From positions 62,001-126,000 of the forward strand of contig NZ_JAJQTQ010000004.1 of assembly GCF_029081005.1 (NCBI RefSeq): a DNA stretch of 64,000 nucleotides. Direction: 5' to 3'. The position numbers were made by a program, and so were the translations under genes. A model generated the notes under the pieces. The model saw only the letters and a program-made list of their open reading frames with translations, was not told the DNA's origin and did not search any database. Of the stretch, positions 19,254 through 28,958 are shown one piece after another (the stretch's first letter is position 1; every line of letters starts with the position of its first letter). Source of the DNA: Halomonas elongata (lineage in GTDB: Bacteria > Pseudomonadota > Gammaproteobacteria > Pseudomonadales > Halomonadaceae).

Positions 19254-20030
19254 TTAGTCTCCCGTGGCGATGTCCTGCTCCCGCTCCATCCACTCCAGCA
19301 GGTCCGGTAGTTCCCTGACATGCTCCAGCCGATACGTGCCCGCGGGCATGGGCGTGTCGGCCGGGGCGTGCGGGGCGATCCAGGCTGCCTGCATGCCCAG
19401 CCGGAGCGCCGGCAGGATGTCCTCCTGCCAGGAATCGCCCACGTGCAGTGCCTGGGCCGGTGTCGCGCCCAGGCGGCTGAGCGTCGCAAGGAAGGGGCGG
19501 GCGTCGGGCTTGGGGGCCGGCATCTCGCCGGCAGCGATGACCACGTCGAAGTGACGCGACAGCGCCAATCGATGGAAGGCCAGGTTGCCGTTGGTGATGG
19601 CCCCCAGGCGGAACCGCTGTGCGAGGGTTTCGAGCATCGGTTCCGTCTCGGGATAGGGCGAGACCTCCAGACGCAGGGCATGGAAGCGTGCCATGGTGCG
19701 CGAGGCCCAGAGCCAGGCCGACGCCCGCGACAGGCCGAACGCCTCCAGCAGGTCGACCAGGGCACGCTCGCGTATCCAGGTGAAGTCGCCGCGGCGCAGT
19801 GGATGCGCCTTGGCCAGGTGCTGGCGGTGGGCCTGATAGCGCTCGATGGGCATGGCCGCCGAGAATCGCCGGCACTCGCCGTCATGGTGGGCCAGCCAGT
19901 CGGCCAGCTGTTCGTCGAGCCAGGCGTAGTGTGCCTCCTCGGTGCGGGCCATCACGCCCTGGTTGTCCCAGAGGGTGTCGTCGAGGTCGAAGGTCAGGGC
20001 GCGGAGCCGGGTATCGAGATATCGCGTCAT
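19254..20030 (-). CDS. HAD-superfamily hydrolase, YigB-like
   Basis: A 258-residue haloacid-dehalogenase-fold phosphatase. Motif I is LTFDLDDTLWDN (Asp nucleophile and Asp acid/base), motif II is GAITNGN, motif III lies at APKPDARPF and motif IV is HVGDSWQEDIL. It resembles YigB, which in E. coli acts on FMN and other phosphomonoesters and also follows xerC. ATG 20030 overlaps the xerC stop as ATGA, so translation is coupled. The frame remains open upstream inside xerC, which is an overlap artefact. Confidence 0.9.
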   Translation of the reverse strand: MTRYLDTRLRALTFDLDDTLWDNQGVMARTEEAHYAWLDEQLADWLAHHDGECRRFSAAMPIERYQAHRQHLAKAHPLRRGDFTWIRERALVDLLEAFGLSRASAWLWASRTMARFHALRLEVSPYPETEPMLETLAQRFRLGAITNGNLAFHRLALSRHFDVVIAAGEMPAPKPDARPFLATLSRLGATPAQALHVGDSWQEDILPALRLGMQAAWIAPHAPADTPMPAGTYRLEHVRELPDLLEWMEREQDIATGD

Positions 20031-20953
20031 GTGTCGTCGGTGTCGCGTCGACGGCGGGCACGAGGGTGGGCGGCGTCGTAGCCGGCCGCCAGGTGTTGCC
20101 AGTCGAGTCGCGTATAGACCTGGGTAGTGGAAAGGTTGGCGTGGCCGAGCAGTTCCTGAACCGCGCGCAGATCCTGGCTGGATTCGAGCAGATGGCTGGC
20201 GAAGGAGTGGCGCAGCCGATGTGGATGCAGATGCTCCGCGAGCCCTCGGGTGAGCGCCAGTTGCCTCAGGCGTTGCTGGATCGCCCGATGGCCGAGGCGG
20301 TGGCCTCGGGCGCCGACGAACAGGGCCGATTCGCCGTCGGCGGCCAGGGCACCCCGCAGCGACAACCAGGCCGTGAGGGCCTGATCGGCGCGTCGACCTA
20401 CCGGCACCTGGCGAGGCTTGCGTCCCTTGCCGAGTACGTGAACCCGCTGGGCATGGAGGTCGTCGAGATCGAGGGCGGCCAGTTCGGCCAGGCGCAGGCC
20501 GCTGGAATAGAAGAGTTCCAGCATGGCCTGGTCGCGGCACGCCAGGGGCGAGCCATCATGGGGCGTGTCGAGAAAGTGCGCCAGGGCATCCACATCCACG
20601 GGGCGGGGAAGATCGCGGGGCACGCGCGGCGTGCGGACCAGCGATGCCGGGTTGTGATCCAGGTGCCCCTGGGCCATCAGGTGCTCGGCGAAGCGCGACA
20701 GGGCCGCGCGGCGCCGCGCCAGGCTACGCGGGGCCAGGCCCCTCGCTCGCTCGCCACCGAGGAAGCGACGCAGCAGCGCGGCGTCCAGGGCGGCGGGGTC
20801 CTCGACGTCATGCCGCTCGAGAAACTCGAGCAACGCCGCCAGGTCGCGACGGTAGGCGTCCACCGTGGCCGGACTGGCGGTGCGGGCAAGGGCCTCGAGA
20901 AAGGCGTTCGCCTCTCGCCCGAGCGGCGTCGAGGCGTCAAGGAGCCTAGCCAT
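20027..20953 (-). CDS. xerC: Site-specific tyrosine recombinase XerC
   Basis: A 308-residue recombinase that, with XerD, resolves chromosome dimers at dif. The N-terminal core-binding domain (about residues 8-95) is followed by the catalytic domain. The catalytic set is visible: Arg in SSGLRLAELAAL, Lys in GKGRKPRQVPV, His-x-x-Arg in HPHRLRHSFASHLL, His in LLGHANLSTTQ and Tyr in VYTRLDWQHL. The gene sits in the usual dapF-DUF484-xerC-HAD order. It starts inside the end of the DUF484 gene (8-base overlap). Confidence 0.95.
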   Translation of the reverse strand: MARLLDASTPLGREANAFLEALARTASPATVDAYRRDLAALLEFLERHDVEDPAALDAALLRRFLGGERARGLAPRSLARRRAALSRFAEHLMAQGHLDHNPASLVRTPRVPRDLPRPVDVDALAHFLDTPHDGSPLACRDQAMLELFYSSGLRLAELAALDLDDLHAQRVHVLGKGRKPRQVPVGRRADQALTAWLSLRGALAADGESALFVGARGHRLGHRAIQQRLRQLALTRGLAEHLHPHRLRHSFASHLLESSQDLRAVQELLGHANLSTTQVYTRLDWQHLAAGYDAAHPRARRRRDTDDT

Positions 20954-21665
20954 GATCCGGTGGCGTCAATCGCACCAGCAGCCGGGCCATCACATCCCCG
21001 ACATATTCGGTGAACAGGGTGTCCATGCTGGCGCGGAAGTGATCCGACGCGGGGCTGGCCAGCACCAGATAGCCCACGGGCTCACCCACCGCGAGTCGTG
21101 TCAGGGCGCAGGAGCCACTCTTCTCGGGTGGCGTGGCATGGGGCAGCAGGCGTTGCCAGTCGGAACGCGTCAGCCGGGTGCAGCGGCTGGTGCGGTCGTC
21201 GAGCAGGGCGGACAGGCGCTGTGCCGTATGGTCGTCGAGGACATGGCGCGGCGGTTGAGGTGGCTGGGGCTCGCGGTCGGTGAGGCTGGGCGAGCACCAG
21301 AGGGCCACCGCCGGTGTCTGGAAGTGCTCGCTCAACTGAGTGGCCAGGGCCTGCCCCAGAGCATCGCCATCCTCGGCTTCCAGCAGCGCCAGGACCAGCT
21401 CTCGCGTGCGACGATACTGGGCCTCGTTGTGACGGGCGGAGTCCAGCAGCTGCTCGAGGCGGCCCTCGGCATGCTCGGCGCGACTGCGCAGGTCGGCCAC
21501 CAGGCGTTCGAGCAGGGAGGTCGCCCCCCGGGCCTCGGGGTGAGGTACCCGGAGTTGCTGCAACAGGCCTTCACGGCCGACGAAGAAGTCGGGGTGCCGG
21601 GCCAGCCACTGGGCCACGACATCCGGGTCCAGGGTCTTGCGCGGCTCGGGAGCGGCTCGAGTCAT
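20946..21665 (-). CDS. DUF484 family protein
   Basis: A 239-residue cytoplasmic protein. The opening VVAQWLARHPDFFVGREGLLQQLRVPHP is typical of DUF484, whose C-terminal part has a GAF-like fold. A probable coiled segment (LLERLVADLRSRAEHAEGRLEQLLDSAR) comes between the two parts. Function is unknown; the gene almost always sits between dapF and xerC in gammaproteobacteria, as here. It starts 37 bases after dapF. Confidence 0.88.
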   Translation of the reverse strand: MTRAAPEPRKTLDPDVVAQWLARHPDFFVGREGLLQQLRVPHPEARGATSLLERLVADLRSRAEHAEGRLEQLLDSARHNEAQYRRTRELVLALLEAEDGDALGQALATQLSEHFQTPAVALWCSPSLTDREPQPPQPPRHVLDDHTAQRLSALLDDRTSRCTRLTRSDWQRLLPHATPPEKSGSCALTRLAVGEPVGYLVLASPASDHFRASMDTLFTEYVGDVMARLLVRLTPPDHG

Positions 21666-21702
21666 GGCGGGTTCTCCTTGGTGTGGCTGTCGGGCCTGGG
21701 CA

Positions 21703-22536
21703 TCAGTTGATGGCCACGCGTCCCTCGAAGATGCGCTCGGCGGGACCTGTCATGATCAGGTTCGCCCCGGCGTCGGGCCAGTCGATCCTCAGTTGGCCGC
21801 CGGGCAGATGCACGGTGACCGGGCTCTCGAGCAGGCCCTGGCGAATACCGCAGGCCACGGCGGCGCAGGCGCCGGTGCCGCAGGCCAGAGTCTCGCCGCT
21901 GCCCCGCTCGTAGACCCTCAGGCGTATCTCGTGGGAAGACACGACCTGCATGAAGCCCGCATTGACGCGCCGGGGAAAGCGCGGATGGCCCTCGATGGCC
22001 GGGCCCAGGGTCGCGACCGGGGCGATTGCCACGTCATCCACGCGCAGCACCGCATGGGGGTTGCCCAGCGAGGCCACGCCGATCGAAAGGCGTTGTCCGT
22101 CCACCTCCAGGTCGTGCAAGGGGCGCTCGCCATCGGCCTCGAAGGGCAGGTCCTGCGGTGCGAAGCGTGGCCTGCCCATGTCCACGCTGACATGGTCGTC
22201 ATCGCCGACGACCAGGGTCAGCGGGCCGCCGGCGGTCTCGACGCGAATTTCCCGCTTGTGGGTCAGGCGCTGGTCGAGCACGAAGCGCGCGAAGCACCGC
22301 GCGCCGTTGCCGCAGTTTTCCACCTCGCTGCCGTCGGCATTATAGATGCGGTAGCGGAAGTCCATGTCCGGGTCACGGGGTGGCTCGACCACCAGCAGCT
22401 GGTCGAAACCGATGCCGAAACGCCGGTCGGCCAGGCTGCGGATCTGCTCGTCGCGCAACCTGGCTCGCTGGGTGACCAGGTCGACGACCATGAAGTCGTT
22501 GCCCAGGCCGTGCATCTTGGTGAACTGCAGCAACAT
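21703..22536 (-). CDS. dapF: Diaminopimelate epimerase
   Basis: A 277-residue enzyme that turns LL- into meso-diaminopimelate for lysine and peptidoglycan. The two catalytic cysteines are in [13 protein letters not shown] and [10 protein letters not shown]. It begins [20 protein letters not shown] and has normal length. Its start overlaps the lysA stop by one base, giving the coupled order lysA-dapF on the minus strand. Confidence 0.97.
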   Translation of the reverse strand: MLLQFTKMHGLGNDFMVVDLVTQRARLRDEQIRSLADRRFGIGFDQLLVVEPPRDPDMDFRYRIYNADGSEVENCGNGARCFARFVLDQRLTHKREIRVETAGGPLTLVVGDDDHVSVDMGRPRFAPQDLPFEADGERPLHDLEVDGQRLSIGVASLGNPHAVLRVDDVAIAPVATLGPAIEGHPRFPRRVNAGFMQVVSSHEIRLRVYERGSGETLACGTGACAAVACGIRQGLLESPVTVHLPGGQLRIDWPDAGANLIMTGPAERIFEGRVAIN

Positions 22537-23825
22537 CAGGGCGAGTCTCCCCCGGTCGTTGCGTCGTCCGGCAGCGTTGATTCACCGGCCCAGAGATCCT
22601 CGAGGCGCTCGCGGCGGCGCACCAGGTGAACGCGGTCCCCGTCCACCATCACTTCGGGAGGACGCGGACGGCTATTGTAGTTCGAGGCCATGACGAAACC
22701 GTAGGCGCCAGCGGAGCGCACCGCCAGCAAATCGCCGGCGGCGATGGCGAGACGGCGTTCCTTGCCGAGGAAATCGCCGGTCTCGCAGACCGGGCCGACC
22801 ACATCGTAGGTGTCGGCCTCTCGCGTCGGGCGGGTATCCACCGGCAGGATCGCCTGCCAGGCTTGATAGAGCGCCGGGCGAATCAGGTCATTCATGGCAG
22901 CGTCGACGATGGCGAAGTTCTTGGTTTCGCCGGGCTTGAGGAATTCCACCCGGGTCAGCAGGACGCCGGCGTTGGCGGCGATGGAACGCCCCGGTTCGAA
23001 CAGCAGTGTCAACCGCTCGCTGCCCGGCCAGCGCGACAGCCGTTCGAGCAGCGAGGTGGCGTAGTCGAAGGGCTGGGGAGGGTTCTCGTCCTGATAGGGC
23101 ACGCCCAGCCCCCCGCCCAGGTCGAGATGCTCGACCTCGATGCCGGCATCGCGCAGGCGCTCGAGCAGAGTCAGCAGGCGGTCCAGGGCGTCGAGGAACG
23201 GCGAGAGTTCGGTGAGCTGGGAGCCGATATGACAGTCCAGGCCGGCGACGCGCACGTTTTCCAGCGCGGCGGCCTGACGATAGACCTCGAAGGCCTCGTC
23301 CACCGGGATACCGAACTTGTTGTCCTTCAGACCGGTGGAAATATAAGGGTGGGTGCCGGCGTCGACATCCGGATTGACGCGCAGCGACACCGGCGCCACC
23401 TTGCCGAGCCCCCGGGCCACGGCATCGAGGCGTTCCAGCTCGGCCCGGGATTCGACATTGAAGCACTTGATGCCGACCTCCAGTGCCCGGGCCAGTTCGT
23501 TCTCCTGCTTGGCGACGCCGGAGAAGACAACCTTGGCGGGGTCGCCGCCGGCGGTCAGCACGCGCTCCAGTTCGCCCACCGAGACGATATCGAAGCCGGC
23601 GCCGAGGCGTGCCAGCAGGCCCAGCACCGCCAGGTTGGCGTTGGCCTTGACGGCATAGCAGATCAGGTGGGGATGGCCGCCCAGTGCCTCGGTATAGGCG
23701 CGGAAGTGGCGCGCCAGGGTGGCCTTGGAATAGACGTAGCAGGGCGTGCCGAACGCGTCGGCGATGTGCGTGAGGTCGACATCCTCGCCGTGCAGGACGC
23801 CGTCCCGGTAGTCGAAATGATCCAT
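22536..23825 (-). CDS. lysA: Diaminopimelate decarboxylase
   Basis: A 429-residue PLP enzyme (alanine-racemase fold type III) that makes L-lysine from meso-DAP. The PLP lysine is in [13 protein letters not shown], the glycine loop and ligand region are [11 protein letters not shown] and [11 protein letters not shown], and the conserved cysteine stretch is [12 protein letters not shown]. It is the second gene of the lptM-lysA-dapF group, starting two bases past the lptM stop. Confidence 0.97.
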   Translation of the reverse strand: MDHFDYRDGVLHGEDVDLTHIADAFGTPCYVYSKATLARHFRAYTEALGGHPHLICYAVKANANLAVLGLLARLGAGFDIVSVGELERVLTAGGDPAKVVFSGVAKQENELARALEVGIKCFNVESRAELERLDAVARGLGKVAPVSLRVNPDVDAGTHPYISTGLKDNKFGIPVDEAFEVYRQAAALENVRVAGLDCHIGSQLTELSPFLDALDRLLTLLERLRDAGIEVEHLDLGGGLGVPYQDENPPQPFDYATSLLERLSRWPGSERLTLLFEPGRSIAANAGVLLTRVEFLKPGETKNFAIVDAAMNDLIRPALYQAWQAILPVDTRPTREADTYDVVGPVCETGDFLGKERRLAIAAGDLLAVRSAGAYGFVMASNYNSRPRPPEVMVDGDRVHLVRRRERLEDLWAGESTLPDDATTGGDSP

Positions 23826-23827
23826 GT

Positions 23828-24013
23828 CTAGTCGCCTTCTTCGTCGGCGGCCCGCTCGGGCGTGGTGGCGTCGTTGCGTTCGGTCGTGGCCTCGTCACGC
23901 GGGCTGTAGCGCTCCGCGGCGGCCTCGTTGTCGGGCTGGTAGAGCGGCCCCTTCTGGCCGCAGCCGGCCAGCGCGACGGCCAGGAACAGGAGAATGGGCA
24001 CGAGCCGGCGCAT
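23828..24013 (-). CDS. lptM: Small lipoprotein LptM (YifL-like)
   Basis: A 61-residue lipoprotein. The signal sequence [18 protein letters not shown] ends in a lipobox (LAGC), and the residues after the acylated Cys, GQKGPLYQPD, are the family signature. In E. coli LptM assists maturation of the LptD/LptE lipopolysaccharide machine at the outer membrane. The tail is charged and low in complexity. It overlaps argH by one base and precedes lysA, the standard gammaproteobacterial order. Confidence 0.92.
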   Translation of the reverse strand: MRRLVPILLFLAVALAGCGQKGPLYQPDNEAAAERYSPRDEATTERNDATTPERAADEEGD

Positions 24014-25431
24014 CAGTCACGGCTCCTCGGCGCCGCGAGTGCTTCGCGGGCCCGCTGGGCGGCGGCGCGTACCTGATCCGGGGCGGTGCCACCGATGTGG
24101 TTGCGGGCGGCCACCGAGCCTTCCAGCGTCAGCACCTCGAAGACGTCTTCGCCGATCGTGGCGGAGAAGCCCTGCAGCTCCTCGAGGCTCATCTCCGAGA
24201 GATCCTTACCCTCGCGCAGGCCATGTGCCACGGACTGACCGACGATCTCGTGGGCATCGCGAAAGGCCACGCCCTTGCGCACCAGGTAGTCGGCCAGGTC
24301 GGTGGCGGTGGAGAAGCCCTTGCGGGCCGCCTCGAACATGTTGTCCGACTTGGCCTCGATGGCCGGCACCATGTCGGCGAAGGCCTTGAGGCAGTCCTGC
24401 ACGGTGGCGACGGTATCGAACAGCGGCTCCTTGTCTTCCTGGTTGTCCTTGTTGTAGGCCAGTGGCTGCGACTTCATCAGCGTCAGCAGGCTCATCAGGT
24501 GGCCGTAGACACGGCCGGACTTGCCGCGCACGAGTTCCGGCACATCCGGATTCTTCTTCTGCGGCATGATCGACGAGCCGGTGCAGAAACGGTCGGGCAG
24601 GTCGATGAAATCGAACTGGGCGCTGGTCCACAGCACCAGCTCCTCGCTCATGCGTGACAGATGCATCAGCAGCACGCTGGCGAAGCTGGTGAATTCGATG
24701 GCGAAATCGCGATCGCTCACGGCATCGAGGCTGTTCTCGGCGGGGCGTTCGAAGCCCAGCAGCTCGGCGGTGACATGGCGGTCGATGGGGTAGGTGGTGC
24801 CGGCCAGGGCGGCGGCGCCCAGCGGCAGCACGTTGACCCGCTTGCGGCAGTCGAGCAGCCGCTCGTGATCGCGGGCCAGCATCTCCTGCCAGGCCAGCAG
24901 ATGATGACCGAAGGTCACCGGCTGGGCGGTCTGCAGGTGGGTGAAGCCGGGCATGATGGTATCGGCCTCGCGATCCGCGAGCTCGATGAGCCCCTCGCGC
25001 AGTCGGGCCAGCTCGGCGGCCACGGAGTCGATCTCGTCGCGCAGGAACAGGCGGATGTCGGTGGCCACCTGATCGTTGCGCGAACGACCGGTGTGCAGCT
25101 TCTTGCCGATGATGCCGATCTTCTCGGTCAGGCGCGCCTCGATGTTCATGTGCACGTCCTCGAGATCCACCGACCAGGCGAAGCTGTCGGCCTCGATCTC
25201 GCCGGCGACCTCGTCGAGGCCGCCGAGGATGGCGTCGCGCTCATCCTCGGTGAGCACGCCCACCCGGGCAAGCATGGTGGCATGGGCGCGCGAGCCCTGG
25301 ATGTCGTGCAGGGCCAGACGACGGTCGAAGTCGACCGAGGCGGTGAAGCGGGCGACGAAGGCGTCGGTGGGCTCGCTGAAGCGGCCGCCCCAGGACTGGT
25401 TGGTACTGTTGCTCGTCGGGCTTGAGCTCAT
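24013..25431 (-). CDS. argH: Argininosuccinate lyase
   Basis: A 472-residue enzyme of arginine synthesis that splits argininosuccinate into arginine and fumarate. It has the fumarase-superfamily signature [15 protein letters not shown], plus [12 protein letters not shown] and [17 protein letters not shown]. The protein starts with a short variable segment before [17 protein letters not shown] 25431 has CAGGATG upstream. It is divergent from hemC, as in pseudomonads. Confidence 0.97.
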   Translation of the reverse strand: MSSSPTSNSTNQSWGGRFSEPTDAFVARFTASVDFDRRLALHDIQGSRAHATMLARVGVLTEDERDAILGGLDEVAGEIEADSFAWSVDLEDVHMNIEARLTEKIGIIGKKLHTGRSRNDQVATDIRLFLRDEIDSVAAELARLREGLIELADREADTIMPGFTHLQTAQPVTFGHHLLAWQEMLARDHERLLDCRKRVNVLPLGAAALAGTTYPIDRHVTAELLGFERPAENSLDAVSDRDFAIEFTSFASVLLMHLSRMSEELVLWTSAQFDFIDLPDRFCTGSSIMPQKKNPDVPELVRGKSGRVYGHLMSLLTLMKSQPLAYNKDNQEDKEPLFDTVATVQDCLKAFADMVPAIEAKSDNMFEAARKGFSTATDLADYLVRKGVAFRDAHEIVGQSVAHGLREGKDLSEMSLEELQGFSATIGEDVFEVLTLEGSVAARNHIGGTAPDQVRAAAQRAREALAAPRSRD

Positions 25432-25686
25432 CGGCTGACATCCTGCTGACTGTTCGGTGGGTGACGGTGCCGGCGGTGCCCCCGGCCGCGCTGGTTGACA
25501 TGCCGGAAGTGTACCAGAGTCCGAAGGGCAGGCGAGGGGCGGCTATCGCCGACATTGCCCGCAGGCGGCGATTTTTCCTGTTCCCTCCGGTACTTTATGA
25601 TGATGGAAAATCATGTCATCACCACCGGGCCCGGTCGCGGCACCGCCGCGATGCGCGAACCGGTACGGGGGAACCAGGTGCAAGCC

Positions 25687-26619
25687 ATGCAGACGCTGCG
25701 TATCGCCACTCGCAAGAGTCAGTTGGCCATGTGGCAGGCCGAACATGTCCGCGACCGTTTGATGGAAGTCCATCCGGCGCTGAAGGTGGAACTGGTGGCC
25801 CTGTCCACTCGCGGGGACCAGATTCTCGACACGCCGCTGGCCAAGGTGGGCGGCAAGGGGTTGTTCGTCAAAGAACTCGAGGAGGCGATGCTCGACGGCC
25901 GGGCCGATATCGCCGTGCACTCCATGAAGGACGTGCCCATGCAGTTTCCCGAGAGCCTCGGCCTGTCGGTGATTCTGGCCGGGGCCGAGCCGACCGATGC
26001 CTTCATCTCCCATCATTACGCCTCGATCGACGAGCTGCCCGAGGGCGCACGAATCGGTACCTCGAGCCTGAGGCGCGGCCTGCAGATGCGTGAACGACGC
26101 CCCGACCTGGAAGTGTTGAGCCTGCGTGGCAACGTCCAGACGCGGCTCGGCAAGCTCGACGATGGCGAGTTCGATGCCATCCTGCTGGCCACCTCAGGCC
26201 TCAAGCGCCTGGGACTCGAGGCGCGCATCACCCAGGAGCTGCCGCCGGAGGTCTGCCTGCCGGCCTGCGGGCAGGGGGCGCTGGGTATCGAGTGTCGCAT
26301 GCACGACGCCGAGCTGATCGGCTTGCTGGCGCCGCTGGATGACCCGGATACCGCGACTCGGGTGCGTGCCGAACGGGCCATGAATACCCGCCTCGAGGGA
26401 GGCTGCCAGGTGCCGATCGCCGGCCATGCGGTGTTCGAGGACGATGGCCAGACGCTCTGGCTGCGTGCCCTGGTCGGCAACCCCGAGGGGACCCAGGTGC
26501 TGCGTGCCGAGGGGCGCGGTTCCATCCACGAACCCGAGGCCCTGGGCATCCGTGTGGCGGAAGAGTTGCTCGATCAGGGCGCCGGTGAAATTCTCGCCGA
26601 GGTCTACGGCGCCGGCTGA
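25687..26619 (+). CDS. hemC: Porphobilinogen deaminase (hydroxymethylbilane synthase)
   Basis: A 310-residue haem-pathway enzyme that joins four porphobilinogens. It starts [17 protein letters not shown] and has [32 protein letters not shown] and the dipyrromethane-cofactor cysteine in [16 protein letters not shown] 25687 was chosen for this conserved start; the frame is open from 25495 without conservation. The 255-base gap to the divergent argH should hold both promoters, but none is clear. It is coupled to hemD by TGATG. Confidence 0.97.
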   Translation: MQTLRIATRKSQLAMWQAEHVRDRLMEVHPALKVELVALSTRGDQILDTPLAKVGGKGLFVKELEEAMLDGRADIAVHSMKDVPMQFPESLGLSVILAGAEPTDAFISHHYASIDELPEGARIGTSSLRRGLQMRERRPDLEVLSLRGNVQTRLGKLDDGEFDAILLATSGLKRLGLEARITQELPPEVCLPACGQGALGIECRMHDAELIGLLAPLDDPDTATRVRAERAMNTRLEGGCQVPIAGHAVFEDDGQTLWLRALVGNPEGTQVLRAEGRGSIHEPEALGIRVAEELLDQGAGEILAEVYGAG

Positions 26620-27413
26620 TGGTGAGCATGCCGGTCGTGATCTGCCGCCCGGGGGCGCGTGCCGCCCCGCTGGCCGAGGCCATCGAGGCTGCGGGCTTCG
26701 CCGTCGAGCGCGGCGAGGTGATGGCGCTGGAGGCGTTGCCCGAGACCCGGGCGATGCGCAATGCCTGGCTGGATTTCGACCAGTTCCAGCGAGTGGTGGT
26801 GACCAGCCCCTTCGCCGCCGAATGCCTCGCCGAGGCGCTGGACCGGTATTGGCCCCAGTTGCCCGTGGGGATCGAATATTACGGCGTGGGACCGAGCACC
26901 GCCGAGGCCCTGCACGACGCGCTGGGGGCGCGTGTTCATGTGCCGCCGCCACGGGCCGGGGAACACTCCAGCGAGACGCTGCTCTCATTGGGGTCGCTGC
27001 AACGGCTGGAGGGGCAGCGTACCTTGCTGGTCGCCGGCGAAGGGGGACGCACGCTGCTGGCCGAGACGCTGGCCGAGCGTGGTGCGCGGTTGACGCATCT
27101 GGCGATCTATCGGCGGCGTCTTCTCGAGCCGTCGCCGGTGTTGCAGCGTCGGTTGCGCGAGGGCGACTATCATGCGTTGGTGGTGAGTAGCGGAGAAATC
27201 CTCGAACATCTGGCAAGATGGTGTTCGCGTACCGCCTTGGACCAACCGTTAATCGTATCCAGTCACCGGTTGGCTACACTGGCCGGCACACTGGGGTTTC
27301 GTGTTCCCGTCGTGGCATCGGGAGCCACGCCCGCCGCACTCGCGGCCGCCGTGGCACGGGCCCGGGACCCGGAGGAGGCCGATGTCGATCATGACGATCT
27401 CGAAAAGGGCTAG
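26619..27413 (+). CDS. hemD: Uroporphyrinogen-III synthase
   Basis: A 264-residue enzyme that cyclises hydroxymethylbilane. HemD is poorly conserved, but the two-domain pattern is seen: VVVTSPFAAECLAEAL, YYGVGPSTAEAL, LLVAGEGGRTLLAETLAERG and the late VVSSGEILEHL and SSHRLATLAGTLGF. The ATG overlaps the hemC stop. The C-terminal tail (EEADVDHDDLEKG) is acidic. hemX begins seven bases later. Confidence 0.9.
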   Translation: MVSMPVVICRPGARAAPLAEAIEAAGFAVERGEVMALEALPETRAMRNAWLDFDQFQRVVVTSPFAAECLAEALDRYWPQLPVGIEYYGVGPSTAEALHDALGARVHVPPPRAGEHSSETLLSLGSLQRLEGQRTLLVAGEGGRTLLAETLAERGARLTHLAIYRRRLLEPSPVLQRRLREGDYHALVVSSGEILEHLARWCSRTALDQPLIVSSHRLATLAGTLGFRVPVVASGATPAALAAAVARARDPEEADVDHDDLEKG

Positions 27414-27419
27414 CGACAG

Positions 27420-28958
27420 ATGAGCAAGCAATCACAAGATCAGGATGAACAGCAGGCGCCCTCCGGCGAAGCCCAGGGCGGTGCCGATGCAGGGACCACG
27501 GAGCGCCAGCCGGAAGAGAGCGGCAAGACCGGGAGCTCATCGCCGTCGCGACGCTCGCGTCGACGCGGCAAGGGGGGTGGCGAGGCGACGACGTCTTCCA
27601 CGACCCATGCCAAGGCCGGTAGCGCGTCCAGCGATGCCGGGGTCTCTGCCCAACCGTCGGACAAGGCCGGTGGAACGGCCGCCACGTCCGCTGGCGATAC
27701 CGAGAAGGCCGGTGCAACGGGTACAGAGAAAAGTGCCGAGAAAAAGGACGCCAGCAAGTCGTCCGGCTCGGCAGCCGCCGCGAGCGCTTCCCGCTCTGGT
27801 GGCAGCAAGAGCACGGCCGGCAAGGGAACGAGCAGATCGGCGAGTGGCAAGACGAGCGCCGGCACCGGACAATCCGGTGGCAGCGGCAGCGGCAGCGGCA
27901 GCGGCAGCGGCAGCGGCAGCGATGGCAATGGCGACAAGCGTGGCAAGGCCGGAGCCCTGGCCCTGGTGCTGGTGATCCTGCTGGCGATCGCCGTTGGCAT
28001 CTTCGGCTGGCTGGGATGGCAGCGACTGCAGGCCCAGCAGCAGCGGTTGGCCGAGGTGCCCGAGCAGCCGGCGACCCAGGGGCAGGTGAGCGAGCTCTCG
28101 AACCGGCTGCAGAGCGGCCAGAGCGAGCGTGAATCGGCGGTTGCCTCGTTGCGCGAGGAGTTCGAGTCGTATCGTGGCAACGTCGACGCCAATCTCGACA
28201 GGGTCCTCCAGCAACTGTCCCGGCAGCAGCAGACCGACGAGCGGGAATGGCTGCACGCCGAGGCCGCCTATCTGCTGCGCCTGGCCAACCAGCGTCTGCA
28301 ACTGGAGCGCGACGTCGAGGGTTCCGCCGCGCTGCTGCGTACCGCCGACGCCCGACTCAAGGAAGCCGACAACCCGGCGTTGATGCCGGTGCGCCGCGAG
28401 ATCGCCTCGGAACTGGCCGCCCTGCGTTCGGTGCCGGATATCGACCGTACCGGCCTGTACCTTTCGCTCAACGCCCTTCAGGAACAGATCGCCGGGCGTC
28501 CCCTGGCCCAGGATGTCGAGGAGGTCACCGGCGATGCCTCGATCGAGGAGGCGCCTTCCGGTGGCTGGCAGGAGCAGCTGTCGAAGGTCGGCGGGGAGCT
28601 CAAGGACCTGGTGACGGTGCGCAAGCATGACGAGGCGCTGGAGGCCCTGATCTCGCCGGAGCAGGAGTCCTACCTGCGGCAGAGCGTGCGCCTGGTGCTG
28701 GAACAGGTCCAGCTGGCGCTGCTCAAGGAAGAACAGGAACTGTATGACGCCAGCCTCGACAAGGCGTTGACGCTGATCCGCGGTTACTACGATACCGACG
28801 ACAGCGGCGTTCAAGGCGTCCTGTCACGGCTCGAGGAACTCAAGGGGCGCCATATTCGTCCTGAACTGCCGGATATCAGCGGCTCGCAACAGGCGCTGCA
28901 GACATTCATCGAGAACCGCTTCGAGGCGGGTGGCGACGGCCAGGGAGACGAGGCATGA
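27420..28958 (+). CDS. hemX: HemX-like membrane protein with long low-complexity head
   Basis: A 512-residue protein of the HemX family found after hemD. Residues 1-175 are a Lys/Ser/Thr/Ala/Gly-rich head that ends with seven Gly-Ser units; one membrane helix (ALALVLVILLAIAVGIFGWLGW) follows, then a coiled coil (RLQSGQSERESAVASLREE) and the HemX domain (YLLRLANQRLQLERDVEGSAALL and on). Though often labelled uroporphyrinogen C-methyltransferase, it lacks the methyltransferase fold and its role is not known. The head is longer than in most relatives. The gene overlaps hemY by four bases. Confidence 0.88.
   Translation: MSKQSQDQDEQQAPSGEAQGGADAGTTERQPEESGKTGSSSPSRRSRRRGKGGGEATTSSTTHAKAGSASSDAGVSAQPSDKAGGTAATSAGDTEKAGATGTEKSAEKKDASKSSGSAAAASASRSGGSKSTAGKGTSRSASGKTSAGTGQSGGSGSGSGSGSGSGSDGNGDKRGKAGALALVLVILLAIAVGIFGWLGWQRLQAQQQRLAEVPEQPATQGQVSELSNRLQSGQSERESAVASLREEFESYRGNVDANLDRVLQQLSRQQQTDEREWLHAEAAYLLRLANQRLQLERDVEGSAALLRTADARLKEADNPALMPVRREIASELAALRSVPDIDRTGLYLSLNALQEQIAGRPLAQDVEEVTGDASIEEAPSGGWQEQLSKVGGELKDLVTVRKHDEALEALISPEQESYLRQSVRLVLEQVQLALLKEEQELYDASLDKALTLIRGYYDTDDSGVQGVLSRLEELKGRHIRPELPDISGSQQALQTFIENRFEAGGDGQGDEA
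27879..27920 (+). repeat. Hexanucleotide tandem repeat (GGCAGC)7 inside hemX
   Basis: Seven perfect copies of GGCAGC encode seven Gly-Ser pairs directly before the membrane helix of HemX. Because the unit is six bases, slippage would change linker length without shifting the frame. Confidence 0.95.
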
